Source: Rhodoferax sp.
GTDB taxonomy: Bacteria > Pseudomonadota > Gammaproteobacteria > Burkholderiales > Burkholderiaceae_C
DNA length: 64,000 nt
Assembly: GCA_031291305.1 (NCBI GenBank)
Contig: JARLJH010000023.1
Location: 62,001 to 126,000, forward strand
Reading direction: 5' to 3'
Position 1 is the stretch's first letter; each line of letters starts with the position of its first letter. The translations under genes were made by a program, and so were the position numbers. This document shows, piece by piece, positions 50,244 to 59,556 of this stretch. The notes below the pieces were generated by a model. It made no database searches. It was given only the letters and a program-made list of their open reading frames with translations, and was not told the DNA's origin.

Positions 50244-52190
50244 ATGCAAACGACTTTTCCGCAACTATTGCTGAAGCACGCCAGCCAGCGGCCGCTGGAT
50301 ACGGCCATGCGCGAAAAGGAATACGGCATCTGGCAAGCGATCAGCTGGGCGGACATGGCCATACTGGTGGAGCATCTGGCCTGCGGCCTGCATCAGGCGG
50401 GTTTGCGCCAGCATGACCACATGGTTGTCATCGGTGCCAATCGGCCGCGCCTGTACGCCACCGTAATGGCGGTGCAGTCGCTGGGCGCGGTGCCAATTGC
50501 GCTGTACCAGGATGCCTCCGCGCCAGAGTGTGTGTTCCCGCTCAACAACGCGGAGGTGGCCTTTGCGTTTGCCGAGGACCAGGAGCAGGTGGACAAGTTG
50601 TTGGAAATCCGTGAACAGTGCCCACAAGTCCAACACATCTACTTTGATGATCCACGCGGCCTGCGCAATTACGACGAACCCGGCCTGGCGGCACTGGACG
50701 AGCTGATCGCCGCTGGCCAAGCCTTTGCTGCCGTTCACCCCGGTTTTTTCAAGGGCGAGGTCGAGAAAGTGCGGCCTGACGACGTGGCCGCCATGTTCTT
50801 CACCAGCGGCACCACTGGCAACCCCAAAGGCGTGGTGCACACGCATGACACGCTGCTCAACCGGGCGCGTGCCGGGGCCGACTTTGACAAGCTGACCCAT
50901 CAAGAGGATGTCTTGGCCTACCTGCCACCGGCCTGGATCGGGCAAAACATCTTCAGTTATGCGCAATGGCTCAGCTGTGGTTACGTGGTGAACTGCCCCG
51001 AGTCGGCTGACACGGTGACGATTGACCTGAAGGAAATCGGCCCGACCTATTACTTTGCGCCGCCTCGGGTGTTTGAAGGCCTGCTCACCAGCGTGATGAT
51101 CCGCATGGAGGACGCGGGCGCGATCAAACGCAAGATGTTCCACTTCTTCATGGACGTGGCCAAGCGCGTCGGCCCGACGCTGATGGACGGCAAAAGCGTC
51201 TCCGGCAGTGAGCGGCTGCTGTACACCCTGGGCAACTTTCTGGTCTATGGGCCGCTACGCAACAACCTCGGTTTCAGCCGCGTGCGCGTGGCTTACACCG
51301 CCGGCGAGGCGATTGGGCCCGATTTGTTCAGCTTTTACCGCTCGATTGGCGTCAATTTGAAGCAGCTCTATGGTTCCACCGAAACCGCCGTGTTTGTCTG
51401 CCTGCAGCCCGACCGGGAAGCGCGCGCCGACACCGTCGGTGTGCCCTGTGCCGGGGTGGAGATCAAGGTGGCGGCCAACGGCGAGATCCTGGTCAAGTCA
51501 CCGGGTTTGCTCAAAGGCTATTTCAAAAACCCCGAAGCCACTGCCGAAGTGTTGACGGCGGATGGCTGGTACCACACCAACGACGCCGGTTTCCTGGACG
51601 CCCATGGCCACCTGAAGATCATCGACCGCGTGAAAGACGTGGGACGCGTCAAGGGCGGCGCCTTTGACGGCGCCATGTTCGCCCCCAAGTACGTGGAAAA
51701 CAAGCTCAAGTTTTTCCCCTACATCAAGGAAGTCGTGGCGTATGGCGATGGGCGCGACAAGGTTTGCGTGATGATCAACATCGACTTCTCGGCGGTCGGC
51801 AACTGGGCCGAGCGGCGCAACCTGCCTTACGCGGGCTACACCGATCTGGCACAGAAACCCGAGGTCTACCAACTGGTCAAGGAATGTGTGGAGAAAGTCA
51901 ACGCGGACCTGAGCCAAGACGCCATGCTGGCGGGCAGCCAGGTGAGCCGTTTCCTGGTCCTGCACAAAGAACTGGATGCCGACGATGGCGAGCTGACCCG
52001 CACCAACAAGGTCCGCCGTGGCTTCATTGCCGAGAAATACGACGTGCTGATTGACGCACTGTATGGCGGCAAGACCACGCAGTTCATTGAAACCCAGGTC
52101 AAGTTTGAAGACGGCCGCACCGGCCAGGTCAGTGCCACGCTGCGCATCGACGACACCAAGACCTTTGCCCCCGTCAAGGCCGCTGCTTGA
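50244..52190 (+). CDS. Long-chain fatty-acid/aromatic acid:CoA ligase (AMP-forming)
   Basis: This 648 aa ligase activates a carboxylic acid through an acyl-adenylate. The phosphate loop FFTSGTTGNPKGVVHTHDTL, the adenine motif LKQLYGSTETAVFV and the hinge DGWYHTNDAGF...IDRVKDVGRVKGG are intact. The fold is that of ACSL-type long-chain ligases. It is the first gene of a run that continues with a branched-chain-type ABC transporter, suggesting import followed by CoA activation of an organic acid. Confidence 0.92.
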   Translation: MQTTFPQLLLKHASQRPLDTAMREKEYGIWQAISWADMAILVEHLACGLHQAGLRQHDHMVVIGANRPRLYATVMAVQSLGAVPIALYQDASAPECVFPLNNAEVAFAFAEDQEQVDKLLEIREQCPQVQHIYFDDPRGLRNYDEPGLAALDELIAAGQAFAAVHPGFFKGEVEKVRPDDVAAMFFTSGTTGNPKGVVHTHDTLLNRARAGADFDKLTHQEDVLAYLPPAWIGQNIFSYAQWLSCGYVVNCPESADTVTIDLKEIGPTYYFAPPRVFEGLLTSVMIRMEDAGAIKRKMFHFFMDVAKRVGPTLMDGKSVSGSERLLYTLGNFLVYGPLRNNLGFSRVRVAYTAGEAIGPDLFSFYRSIGVNLKQLYGSTETAVFVCLQPDREARADTVGVPCAGVEIKVAANGEILVKSPGLLKGYFKNPEATAEVLTADGWYHTNDAGFLDAHGHLKIIDRVKDVGRVKGGAFDGAMFAPKYVENKLKFFPYIKEVVAYGDGRDKVCVMINIDFSAVGNWAERRNLPYAGYTDLAQKPEVYQLVKECVEKVNADLSQDAMLAGSQVSRFLVLHKELDADDGELTRTNKVRRGFIAEKYDVLIDALYGGKTTQFIETQVKFEDGRTGQVSATLRIDDTKTFAPVKAAA

Positions 52191-52217
52191 TTGGCCACGC
52201 ACTCCGCATCGAACCCA

Positions 52218-53003
52218 ATGGCAACCAAACACATCGGCGACGTCATTCTGGACGTCAAGAATATTTCCTTGAGCTTCGGCGGTGTCAAAGCGCTGACCGA
52301 CATCAGCTTCAACGTGCGCGAGCATGAGGTGCGCGCCATCATCGGACCCAATGGCGCGGGCAAAAGTTCGATGCTCAATTGCATCAACGGTGTTTACCGG
52401 CCCCAGCAAGGTGCGATCACCTTCAGAGGAAAAACCTTCAGTCACATGGACAGCTACCAGGTGGCCAGCATGGGCATCGGGCGCACCTTCCAGAACCTGG
52501 CGCTGTTCAAAGGCATGAGCGTGATCGACAACATCATGACCGGGCGCAACCTCAAGATCAAAAGCAACCTCTTTTTGCAGGCGCTGCGCATCGGCCCAGC
52601 ACAGCGCGAAGAAGAAAAACATCGCGAGTTTGTCGAGCACATCATCGACTTTCTGGAAATCCAGGCCTACCGCAAGACGCCGGTCGGCCAGTTGCCTTAT
52701 GGCTTGCAAAAACGCGTCGACCTGGGCCGTGCACTGGCGATGGAGCCGCAACTGCTGCTGCTGGACGAACCCATGGCTGGCATGAACGTGGAGGAAAAAC
52801 AGGACATGAGCCGCTTTGTGCTCGACGTCAACGAAGAATTTGGCACCACCATCGTCCTGATCGAACACGACATGGGCGTGGTCATGGACATCAGCGACCG
52901 CGTGGTGGTGCTGGACTACGGCAAGAAGATCGGCGACGGCACCCCTGAAGAGGTGCGCACCAACGAAGAAGTCATCAGCGCTTATTTGGGCACCGGACAT
53001 TGA
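52218..53003 (+). CDS. livG: Branched-chain-type ABC transporter ATP-binding protein (LivG)
   Basis: This 261 aa ATPase has Walker A GPNGAGKSS, a signature-like QLPYGLQKRVDLGRALAM in place of LSGGQ, and Walker B LLLLDEPMAGMN. YGLQKR-type signatures are common in LivG members near acyl-CoA ligases. I start it at ATG 52218; a TTG at 52191 adjoins the ligase stop. It works with the permeases and LivF downstream. Confidence 0.94.
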   Translation: MATKHIGDVILDVKNISLSFGGVKALTDISFNVREHEVRAIIGPNGAGKSSMLNCINGVYRPQQGAITFRGKTFSHMDSYQVASMGIGRTFQNLALFKGMSVIDNIMTGRNLKIKSNLFLQALRIGPAQREEEKHREFVEHIIDFLEIQAYRKTPVGQLPYGLQKRVDLGRALAMEPQLLLLDEPMAGMNVEEKQDMSRFVLDVNEEFGTTIVLIEHDMGVVMDISDRVVVLDYGKKIGDGTPEEVRTNEEVISAYLGTGH

Positions 53004-53029
53004 ACATGCAACAACACACGAATGATTTG

Positions 53030-53160
53030 AAGGTGAAGCGCTTGCGTGCTGGCGCTGCCAAGCCAGGGATGCCGTGGAACTGGCTCCGCCAGGCCACAGG
53101 CATCGCCCCCTTGAGGGGGGAGGCTGCTACACGAAGTGAGCAAGCAACAGGGGGGAGCCA
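53030..53160. repeat. GC-rich intergenic repeat before livH
   Basis: Within the 162-bp gap are inverted short arms: ggctccgccaggcc, then cccccttgaggggg (CCCCCT-TG-AGGGGG), then acgaagtgagcaagcaacaggggggag. I recognise this arrangement as a recurrent intergenic element in Comamonadaceae genomes. The final GGGGGGAG supplies the ribosome binding site of livH. Confidence 0.5.
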
Positions 53161-53165
53161 ATAAC

Positions 53166-54095
53166 ATGGGTTTTTTTCTGGAAACACTGTTGGGCGGCCT
53201 GATGGCTGGCATGTTGTATTCACTGGTGGCGCTGGGTTTTGTTTTGATTTACAAGGCCTCAGGTGTGTTCAACTTTGCGCAGGGCGCGATGGTGCTGTTT
53301 GCCGCGCTGGCGATGGCGCGATTTTCGGAGTGGATTCCTCTCTACGGCGGCATGACCAACCTCGTGCTGGTGAACCTGCTGGCCTTTGTCGGTGCGGGAA
53401 TATTGATGTTTGGTGTGGCCTGGCTGATTGAGCGGCTGGCCTTGCGCCATCTGGTCAACCAGGAGGGCACCACCTTGCTGATGGCCACGTTGGGCATCAG
53501 CTATTTTCTCGACGGCCTGGGGCAGACGCTGTTTGGCAGCGACATCTACAAGATTGACATTGGCATGCCCAAAGACCCGATCATCGCCTTCGAGAGCCTG
53601 TTTGACGGAGGCATCCTGATCAACAAGGAAGACCTTTACGCAGCCTTGATAGCCGCGGTGCTGGTGGCGCTGCTGACCTTGTTTTTTCAGAAAACGGCGA
53701 CCGGCCGCGCCCTGCGTGCCGTGGCGGACGATCACCAGGCGGCGCAAAGCATCGGGATTGCGTTGAACCGCATCTGGGTCATCGTCTGGTGTGTGGCCGG
53801 GGTGGTGGCGCTGGTGGCCGGCATGATCTGGGGCAGCAAACTGGGTGTGCAGTTTTCGCTCACCACGGTGGCCTTGCGCGCCTTGCCGGTGGTGATTCTG
53901 GGTGGCCTGACCTCGGTGCCTGGCGCCATCATTGGCGGCTTGATCATTGGCGTGGGCGAGAAGCTGTCGGAAGTGTTCTTGGGCCCGTATGTGGGCGGTG
54001 GCATCGAGATCTGGTTCGCCTACGTGCTGGCCCTGCTGTTCCTGCTGTACCGCCCGCAAGGTCTGTTTGGCGAGCGGATCATTGATCGCGTTTAA
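53166..54095 (+). CDS. livH: Branched-chain-type ABC transporter permease (LivH)
   Basis: This 309 aa permease begins GFFLETLLGGLMAGMLYSLVALGFVLIYKASG with the typical LivH N-terminus. ATGRALRAVADDHQAAQSIGI is the EAA-like cytoplasmic loop. ATG 53166 follows GGGGGAG. About eight membrane helices are visible. Confidence 0.94.
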   Translation: MGFFLETLLGGLMAGMLYSLVALGFVLIYKASGVFNFAQGAMVLFAALAMARFSEWIPLYGGMTNLVLVNLLAFVGAGILMFGVAWLIERLALRHLVNQEGTTLLMATLGISYFLDGLGQTLFGSDIYKIDIGMPKDPIIAFESLFDGGILINKEDLYAALIAAVLVALLTLFFQKTATGRALRAVADDHQAAQSIGIALNRIWVIVWCVAGVVALVAGMIWGSKLGVQFSLTTVALRALPVVILGGLTSVPGAIIGGLIIGVGEKLSEVFLGPYVGGGIEIWFAYVLALLFLLYRPQGLFGERIIDRV

Positions 54096-54098
54096 GTT

Positions 54099-54148
54099 TT
54101 ATAGCAGCTTGTGCAGGCGTCATCTGGGCTAGAGGCCATTTTTATCTA
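54099..54148. repeat. Dispersed palindrome, copy 6
   Basis: The sequence tatagcagcttgtgcaggcgtcatctgggctagaggcca matches the repeat family. It occupies most of the 77-bp gap between livH and livM. Confidence 0.6.
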
Positions 54149-54172
54149 AAGAATTCAAGATCGAGACAACCC

Positions 54173-55249
54173 ATGTTCTACCGCGAAAACGGCCAATTCA
54201 AAACCAGCTACCGCGCTGATCAGCAGATCTTTCCGATCATGCAGGACCGCTGGGCGGTGTTGCTGATCATCGCGGTGGCCTTCATCGTGGTGCCGATGGT
54301 GAGCAGTGGCTACCTGTTCCGTGCCATCCTGACGCCGTTCCTGATCATGTCGCTGGCGGCCCTGGGGGTGAATATTCTGGTGGGCTATTGCGGCCAGATT
54401 TCGCTCGGTTCGGGTGCTTTCATGGCGGTCGGTGCCTACGCCGCGTTCAACTTCTTTGTGCGTGTTCCGGGTATGCCGCTGTTACTGGCGCTGGTGCTGG
54501 GTGGTTTCTGTTCCAGTGCGTTTGGCATTCTGTTTGGGCTGCCGAGCATGCGCGTCAAAGGTCTGTATCTGGCGGTGGCCACGCTGGCGGCCCAATTTTT
54601 CAGTGACTGGATGTTCCTGCGCATCAAGTGGTTCACCAACAACTCGGATTCGGGCTCGGTGTCGGTGTCGGGACTGCAGGTGTTTGGCATCCCGATTGAC
54701 AACCCGACGGCCAAATACCTGCTGTGCCTGTCAATTCTGGTGGTCTTGGCGCTGCTGGCGAAAAACCTGGTGCGCAGCGCCATTGGCCGCGAGTGGATGG
54801 CGATACGCGACATGGACGTGGCCGCCGCCGTGATTGGCATCCGACCGATGTACGCCAAGCTCAGCGCGTTTGCCGTCAGCTCTTTCATCGTCGGCGTGGC
54901 CGGTGCCCTGTGGGGCTTTGTCTACCTGGGGGCGTGGGAGCCAGCGGCGTTTTCGGTGGATTTGTCGTTCAAGCTGCTGTTCATGGTGATCATTGGCGGC
55001 ATGGGGTCGATCATGGGCAGCTTTTTTGGTGCTGGCTTCATTGTGCTGTTGCCGATTGTGCTCAATCAGCTGTTGCCCGCGTTGGGTCGCCTGGCCGGTC
55101 TACAGGTGTCCACGGTGGTGACGTCCCACGCTGAACTGATGATTTTTGGCAGCCTGATTGTCTGGTTCCTGATCGTGGAGCCGCATGGGCTGGCCAAGTT
55201 GTGGTCGATTGGCAAACAGAAGCTGCGTCTGTGGCCTTTTCCCCATTGA
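54173..55249 (+). CDS. livM: Branched-chain-type ABC transporter permease (LivM)
   Basis: This 358 aa membrane permease has GYCGQISLGSGAFMAVGAYAAF, the typical LivM motif, and IGREWMAIRDMDVAAAVIGI as the ATPase-contact loop. The N-terminus MFYRENGQFKTSYRADQQIFP is of the longer kind found with acyl-CoA-ligase-linked systems. Confidence 0.94.
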   Translation: MFYRENGQFKTSYRADQQIFPIMQDRWAVLLIIAVAFIVVPMVSSGYLFRAILTPFLIMSLAALGVNILVGYCGQISLGSGAFMAVGAYAAFNFFVRVPGMPLLLALVLGGFCSSAFGILFGLPSMRVKGLYLAVATLAAQFFSDWMFLRIKWFTNNSDSGSVSVSGLQVFGIPIDNPTAKYLLCLSILVVLALLAKNLVRSAIGREWMAIRDMDVAAAVIGIRPMYAKLSAFAVSSFIVGVAGALWGFVYLGAWEPAAFSVDLSFKLLFMVIIGGMGSIMGSFFGAGFIVLLPIVLNQLLPALGRLAGLQVSTVVTSHAELMIFGSLIVWFLIVEPHGLAKLWSIGKQKLRLWPFPH

Positions 55250-55326
55250 GTTCTTCGCCTTGAGTTTGTGGGTCGTTTTTCGTTCGCTAAACCAGGCACT
55301 TTGTGCCAATCATTCCAGGAGACAAG

Positions 55327-56640
55327 ATGAAAATCAGAAACATAGCCGCCGCAGCACTCATCGCCGCTGTGGGTTCCACCGCGTTTGCGCAGGCCAAGGA
55401 GCAGTTTTTCCCGCTGCTGTCGTATCGCACCGGCGCCTATGCGCCCAACGGCACGCCCTGGGCCAATGGCAAGCAGGACTATTTGAAAATGATCAACGCG
55501 CGTGATGGCGGTATCAACGGCGTCAAACTCACCTACGAAGAATGTGAAACCGGCTACGCCACCGATCGCGGTGTGGAATGTTACGAACGCCTGAAAAGCC
55601 ACCCCGGTGTGGCGTTGTTTGACCCGCAGAGCACGGGCATCACCTTTGCGTTGACCGAAAAGGCGCCCAAGGACAAAGTGGCCCTGATGACGCTCGGCTA
55701 CGGCTTGTCGGTGTCGCAGGATGGCATGGCCTTCAAGTGGAACTTCCCGCTCATGGGTAGTTACTGGACCGGTGCTGACATCCTGATCCAGGACATCGGC
55801 AAACGACTCGGCGGCCTGGACAAGCTCAAAGGCAAGAAGATCACGCTGGTCTACCACGACAGCCCGTTTGGCAAAGAGCCGATCCCACTGCTGCAGGAGC
55901 GCGCCAAGATGCACGGCTTTGAGTTGCAACTGCTGCCGGTAACCGCGCCGGGTGTCGAGCAGAAGGCCACCTGGTTGCAAGTGCGCCAGAGTCGGCCGGA
56001 CTTTGTGCTGCTGTGGGGCTGGGGCGTGATGAACTCCACCGCCCTCAAGGAAGCGCAAGCCACCGGCTACCCGCGTGACAAGATGTATGGCGTCTGGTGG
56101 GCCGGTGCCGAGCCGGACGTGAAAGACGTGGGCGAAGGTGCCAAGGGTTACCACGCGCTGGCGCTCAACACCTCCGGCCAGAGCCCCAAGGTGATTCAGG
56201 ACATTCTGAAATACGTTTACGCCAAAGGCCAGGGTGCAGGGCCGAAGGAGGACGTGGGCTCGGTGCTGTACACCCGTGGCGTGATCATCCAGATGCTGTC
56301 GCAGGAAGCCGTGCGCCAGGCGCAGGAGCGCTTTGGCAAGGGCAAGGTCATGACCGGCGAGCAAGTGCGCTGGGGTCTGGAAAACCTGAATCTGGATCAG
56401 AAAAAGCTCGATGCGCTGGGTTTTGCCGGTGTCATGCGCCCCATCAGCACCTCCTGCCAGGACCACATGGGCTCCACCTGGGCGCGTATCGAAACCTGGG
56501 ATGGCGCCAAGTGGCAACTGGGTGCCGACTGGTACCAGGCTGACGAACAGATTCTCAAACCCATGGTCAAGGCCGGTGCCGACAAGTACCTGGCTGACAA
56601 GAAGGGCGAACGCCGTGCTCCGGCCGATTGCCAATCGTGA
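55327..56640 (+). CDS. ABC transporter substrate-binding protein (branched-chain/organic acid type)
   Basis: This 437 aa periplasmic protein has a signal peptide KIRNIAAAALIAAVGSTAFAQA. CAGGAG lies upstream of ATG 55327. Periplasmic_Binding_6 features include FPLLSYRTGAYAPNGTPWANG, TLVYHDSPFGKEPIPLL and YGVWWAGAEPD. Proteins of this subfamily are found with aromatic or fatty acid uptake systems, so the ligand need not be an amino acid. Confidence 0.92.
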   Translation: MKIRNIAAAALIAAVGSTAFAQAKEQFFPLLSYRTGAYAPNGTPWANGKQDYLKMINARDGGINGVKLTYEECETGYATDRGVECYERLKSHPGVALFDPQSTGITFALTEKAPKDKVALMTLGYGLSVSQDGMAFKWNFPLMGSYWTGADILIQDIGKRLGGLDKLKGKKITLVYHDSPFGKEPIPLLQERAKMHGFELQLLPVTAPGVEQKATWLQVRQSRPDFVLLWGWGVMNSTALKEAQATGYPRDKMYGVWWAGAEPDVKDVGEGAKGYHALALNTSGQSPKVIQDILKYVYAKGQGAGPKEDVGSVLYTRGVIIQMLSQEAVRQAQERFGKGKVMTGEQVRWGLENLNLDQKKLDALGFAGVMRPISTSCQDHMGSTWARIETWDGAKWQLGADWYQADEQILKPMVKAGADKYLADKKGERRAPADCQS

Positions 56641-56657
56641 ACTTTTCCGCCTGCGGG

Positions 56658-56716
56658 CTTATATGCCATTTAAGCCTGTAGCCCTCGTCTTGTAATGGCA
56701 GCATGCTATCTAGTTT
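56658..56716. repeat. Dispersed palindrome, copy 7
   Basis: The sequence ttatatgccatttaagcctgtagccctcgtcttgtaatggcagcatgctatctag matches the repeat family with a longer loop. It lies in the 163-bp gap between the binding-protein gene and livF. Confidence 0.5.
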
Positions 56717-56803
56717 GTAACACCAAGCATCCCGAAAACCGCACCGGGATGCCCAGCCAACAGCCTTGCGTGCAGGGTTGTTGATTGGCAAAGGCAAGGA
56801 AAT

Positions 56804-57613
56804 ATGGAACCCAACAACATCGTTCTCAACGTCAATGGCATCGAGGTCATCTATAACCACGTCATCCTGGTCTTGAAGGGCGTGTCTTTGAACGTTCCCC
56901 AGGGCAAGATCGTGGCTATCCTGGGCGGCAACGGCGCGGGCAAGACCACCACGCTGCGCGCCATCTCCAATCTGCTGCGCGGTGAGCGCGGCGAAGTCAC
57001 CAAGGGCTCCATCGAGTTGCGCGGTGAGCGCATCGAAAACCTGTCCCCAGCCGACCTGGTCAAGCGCGGCGTGGTGCAGGTCATGGAAGGCCGCCACTGC
57101 TTTGCCCACCTGACCATTGAGGAAAACTTGCTCACCGGCGCCTACACGCGCTATGACAAGGGCGAAATTGCCGCCAACCTGGACAAGGTCTATACCTATT
57201 TCCCGCGCCTGAAAACGCGTCGCACCAGTCAGGCGGCCTACACCTCGGGCGGTGAGCAGCAGATGTGCGCGATTGGCCGCGCGCTCATGACCAACCCGAG
57301 CATGGTGCTGCTGGACGAACCCTCCATGGGCCTGGCGCCGCAGATTGTGGAAGAGGTGTTCAACATCGTCAAAGACCTCAATGACAAGGAAAAGGTCACC
57401 TTCCTGCTGGCCGAGCAAAACACCAACATGGCCCTGAAGTACGCCGACTACGGCTACATCATGGAATCCGGCCGGGTGGTGATGGACGGCGCCGCCAGTG
57501 AGCTGGCCAACAACGAAGACGTGAAAGAGTTCTATCTGGGTATGGGCGGCGGCGAGCGCAAGAGCTTCAAAGATGTCAAGAGCTACAAGCGGCGCAAACG
57601 GTGGCTGGCGTGA
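56804..57613 (+). CDS. livF: Branched-chain-type ABC transporter ATP-binding protein (LivF)
   Basis: This 269 aa ATPase has Walker A GGNGAGKTT, signature YTSGGEQQMCAIGRALM (Thr where Leu is usual) and Walker B MVLLDEPSMGLAPQ. It carries an extended basic C-terminus (KSFKDVKSYKRRKRWLA) beyond the usual 235-240 residues. It completes the five-component transporter. Confidence 0.94.
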   Translation: MEPNNIVLNVNGIEVIYNHVILVLKGVSLNVPQGKIVAILGGNGAGKTTTLRAISNLLRGERGEVTKGSIELRGERIENLSPADLVKRGVVQVMEGRHCFAHLTIEENLLTGAYTRYDKGEIAANLDKVYTYFPRLKTRRTSQAAYTSGGEQQMCAIGRALMTNPSMVLLDEPSMGLAPQIVEEVFNIVKDLNDKEKVTFLLAEQNTNMALKYADYGYIMESGRVVMDGAASELANNEDVKEFYLGMGGGERKSFKDVKSYKRRKRWLA

Positions 57614-57663
57614 CAGGCATGGCAAGCGCCACCCCAATAGATGACATTCCCTGCAGCGCGAAG

Positions 57664-57763
57664 CAGCTTGTGTTGGGTGTCCAACTCCGCGAATGTCCCC
57701 CGGCTTGGGCCTGGCCCAAGCCTCCTCCTTGATTTCGCTACGTCGGACACCCAACGCAAGCTG
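57664..57763. repeat. Nested inverted repeat between livF and the PaaK-like gene
   Basis: Outer arms of 19 bp (57664-57682 and 57745-57763) are inverted copies differing at one base (CAGCTTG-Y-GTTGGGTGTCC). Between them a second palindrome GGCTTGGGCC-T-GGCCCAAGCC lies at 57702-57722. The structure fills the 223-bp gap. There is no T-run, so it is not a simple terminator; it may be a small mobile or processing element. Confidence 0.65.
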
Positions 57764-57836
57764 CGGAAAAAAGCTGAAGCCGCGGGCATCACAAATGGTT
57801 ATTTCACGTTAAGTCTTCAATTTCAGGAACCTGACC

Positions 57837-59093
57837 ATGACCGATTTTTTTGACGCGCCGGAAACGCGTGACCCGGCCCAACGCGAAGCTGAACTCATGG
57901 CTGCCCTGCCGCTGCAGTTGGCACACGCCAAACTGGCTTCGCCCGCTTTGGCCGAGATTCTCAAGGACGTCAACCCGGCCGATGTCACCAGCCGCGCGGC
58001 GCTGGCCCGTTTGCCGGTGACGCGCAAGCATGAGCTGTTGGAGAAGCAGATCAAAAGTCGTAGCAATCAAGGCAGTGTTTTCGGCGGCTTCAGTGCTGAA
58101 AGCTTTGGAAACCGGATGCCGCGCGTGTTTGCCAGTCCAGGTCCGATTTATGAACCCGAAGGTATCGCCAAAGACTATTGGCGCATGGCGCGGGCCATCT
58201 TTGCGGCAGGCTTTCGAGCGGGTGATCTGATCCACAACAGCTTCAGCTACCACTTTGTACCAGCGGGTTCGATGATGGAAACCGGTGCCCATGCGCTGGG
58301 CTGCACGGTGTTTCCGGGCGGCACCGGCCAGACGGAGCAACAAGTGCAGGCCATGGCGGAGCTCAAGCCCGCAGGCTACATCGGCACGCCCAGCTTCCTG
58401 AAAATCATCCTGGAAAAAGCTGCCGAGATGGGGGTGGCGCTGCCCAGCGTGACCAAGGCCATGTTTGGCGGCGAGGCCTATCCCCCGAGTCTGCGCGACT
58501 GGTTCACCGCGCAAGGCGTCGTCGGTTTCCAGTGCTACGCCACGGCCGATGTGGGCTCCATCGCCTATGAAACCGCCGCGCGTGAAGGGCTGGTGGTGGA
58601 TGAAGGCGTGCTGCTGGAGATCGTTCGTCCCGGCACGGGTGATCCGGTGGCGCCCGGTGAGGTGGGCGAGGTGGTGGTGACCACGTTCAATCCCACTTAC
58701 CCGCTGATTCGCTTTGGCACGGGTGATTTGTCCGCCGTGTTGCCCGGCACCTGCCCCACCGGGCGCACCAATACCCGGATCAAAGGCTGGATGGGCCGTG
58801 CCGATCAGACCACCAAGATCCGCGGCATGTTTGTGCACCCGGGTCAGGTGGATCAGATTGCCAAGCGTTTCCCCGAAGTGACGCGTGCTCGGTTGGTGGT
58901 GACGGGTGAGATGGCCAACGATGTCATGACGCTCAAGGTCGAGACCGCTTGCAGCGGCCCCGACAACCTGTCGCAAAAACTCATGGAGGCGATTCGCGAT
59001 GTGACCAAGCTGCGCGGTCAGGTCGAGGTGGTGCTGCCTGGTAGCCTGCCCAACGATGGCAAGGTCATCGAAGACGCGCGCAGCTACAAATAG
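57837..59093 (+). CDS. PaaK-like AMP-binding protein with degenerate phosphate loop
   Basis: This 418 aa protein is related to phenylacetate-CoA ligases. FGGEAYPPSLRDWF, the CYATADVGSIAYE region, NPTYPLIRFGTGDLSAV and KGWMGRADQTTKIRGMFVHPGQV are PaaK-like. However, where PaaK has SSGTTGKP this protein reads FASPGPIYEP, so the usual ATP phosphate loop is absent. It may use a different activation chemistry, or its substrate may be unusual. It ends the Liv cluster and faces DUF1840 convergently with only 4 bp between stops. Confidence 0.88.
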   Translation: MTDFFDAPETRDPAQREAELMAALPLQLAHAKLASPALAEILKDVNPADVTSRAALARLPVTRKHELLEKQIKSRSNQGSVFGGFSAESFGNRMPRVFASPGPIYEPEGIAKDYWRMARAIFAAGFRAGDLIHNSFSYHFVPAGSMMETGAHALGCTVFPGGTGQTEQQVQAMAELKPAGYIGTPSFLKIILEKAAEMGVALPSVTKAMFGGEAYPPSLRDWFTAQGVVGFQCYATADVGSIAYETAAREGLVVDEGVLLEIVRPGTGDPVAPGEVGEVVVTTFNPTYPLIRFGTGDLSAVLPGTCPTGRTNTRIKGWMGRADQTTKIRGMFVHPGQVDQIAKRFPEVTRARLVVTGEMANDVMTLKVETACSGPDNLSQKLMEAIRDVTKLRGQVEVVLPGSLPNDGKVIEDARSYK

Positions 59094-59097
59094 CCAA

Positions 59098-59433
59098 CTA
59101 AACCCCCCAGGTGATGGCCTCGTTGGCCTTCATGCACTCGCGGATCATGTCCATGAAGGGCAGAGCGCGCTGGCGCAGGCCGATAGCGTCACCATGCGGT
59201 GGTGGCTCGTGGTCGGCTTTGGCATGCGCCACCGCCTCATCGCGGGCCGCTTCCTCTTGGACAATGGCCGCCTCCAGCGCAGCCAAAGCCTGCGGCATCT
59301 GTTCGGGCAACAAAATGCCTTTGACACTGGGGTCAGCAGCACTGTGCTTGCCAATGACTTCCAGCACGTGCTCACCATTGGGCTGCAACATAATCACGTT
59401 TCCGGTGACTTTGGATTTGAATTGATAGAGCAT
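59098..59433 (-). CDS. DUF1840 family protein
   Basis: This 111 aa cytoplasmic protein begins MLYQFKSKVTGNVIMLQPNGEHVLEVIGK, the DUF1840 hallmark, and ends ALPFMDMIRECMKANEAITWGV. AGGA precedes ATG 59433. The function is unknown. The family is common in betaproteobacteria. Confidence 0.88.
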   Translation of the reverse strand: MLYQFKSKVTGNVIMLQPNGEHVLEVIGKHSAADPSVKGILLPEQMPQALAALEAAIVQEEAARDEAVAHAKADHEPPPHGDAIGLRQRALPFMDMIRECMKANEAITWGV

Positions 59434-59556
59434 GGTTTGTCCTGACGCGTTCGTTGATCTGGCTAACAGCCATGGTAGTCCTTTACGGCCATATGGCAAG
59501 TCACCTTTTTGTCCCGCTTGCCACGTGAACGCTTTGCGCTGCCGTTTGGAGGTGCC

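Noticed and set aside
57804-58976. Long antisense ORFs opposite known genes (also 58-969, 37148-37966, 41011-41763, 51498-53000)
   Set aside because: They mirror strongly conserved coding sequences, have His/Gln/Val-rich unnatural compositions and lack ribosome binding sites; they are GC-driven shadows.
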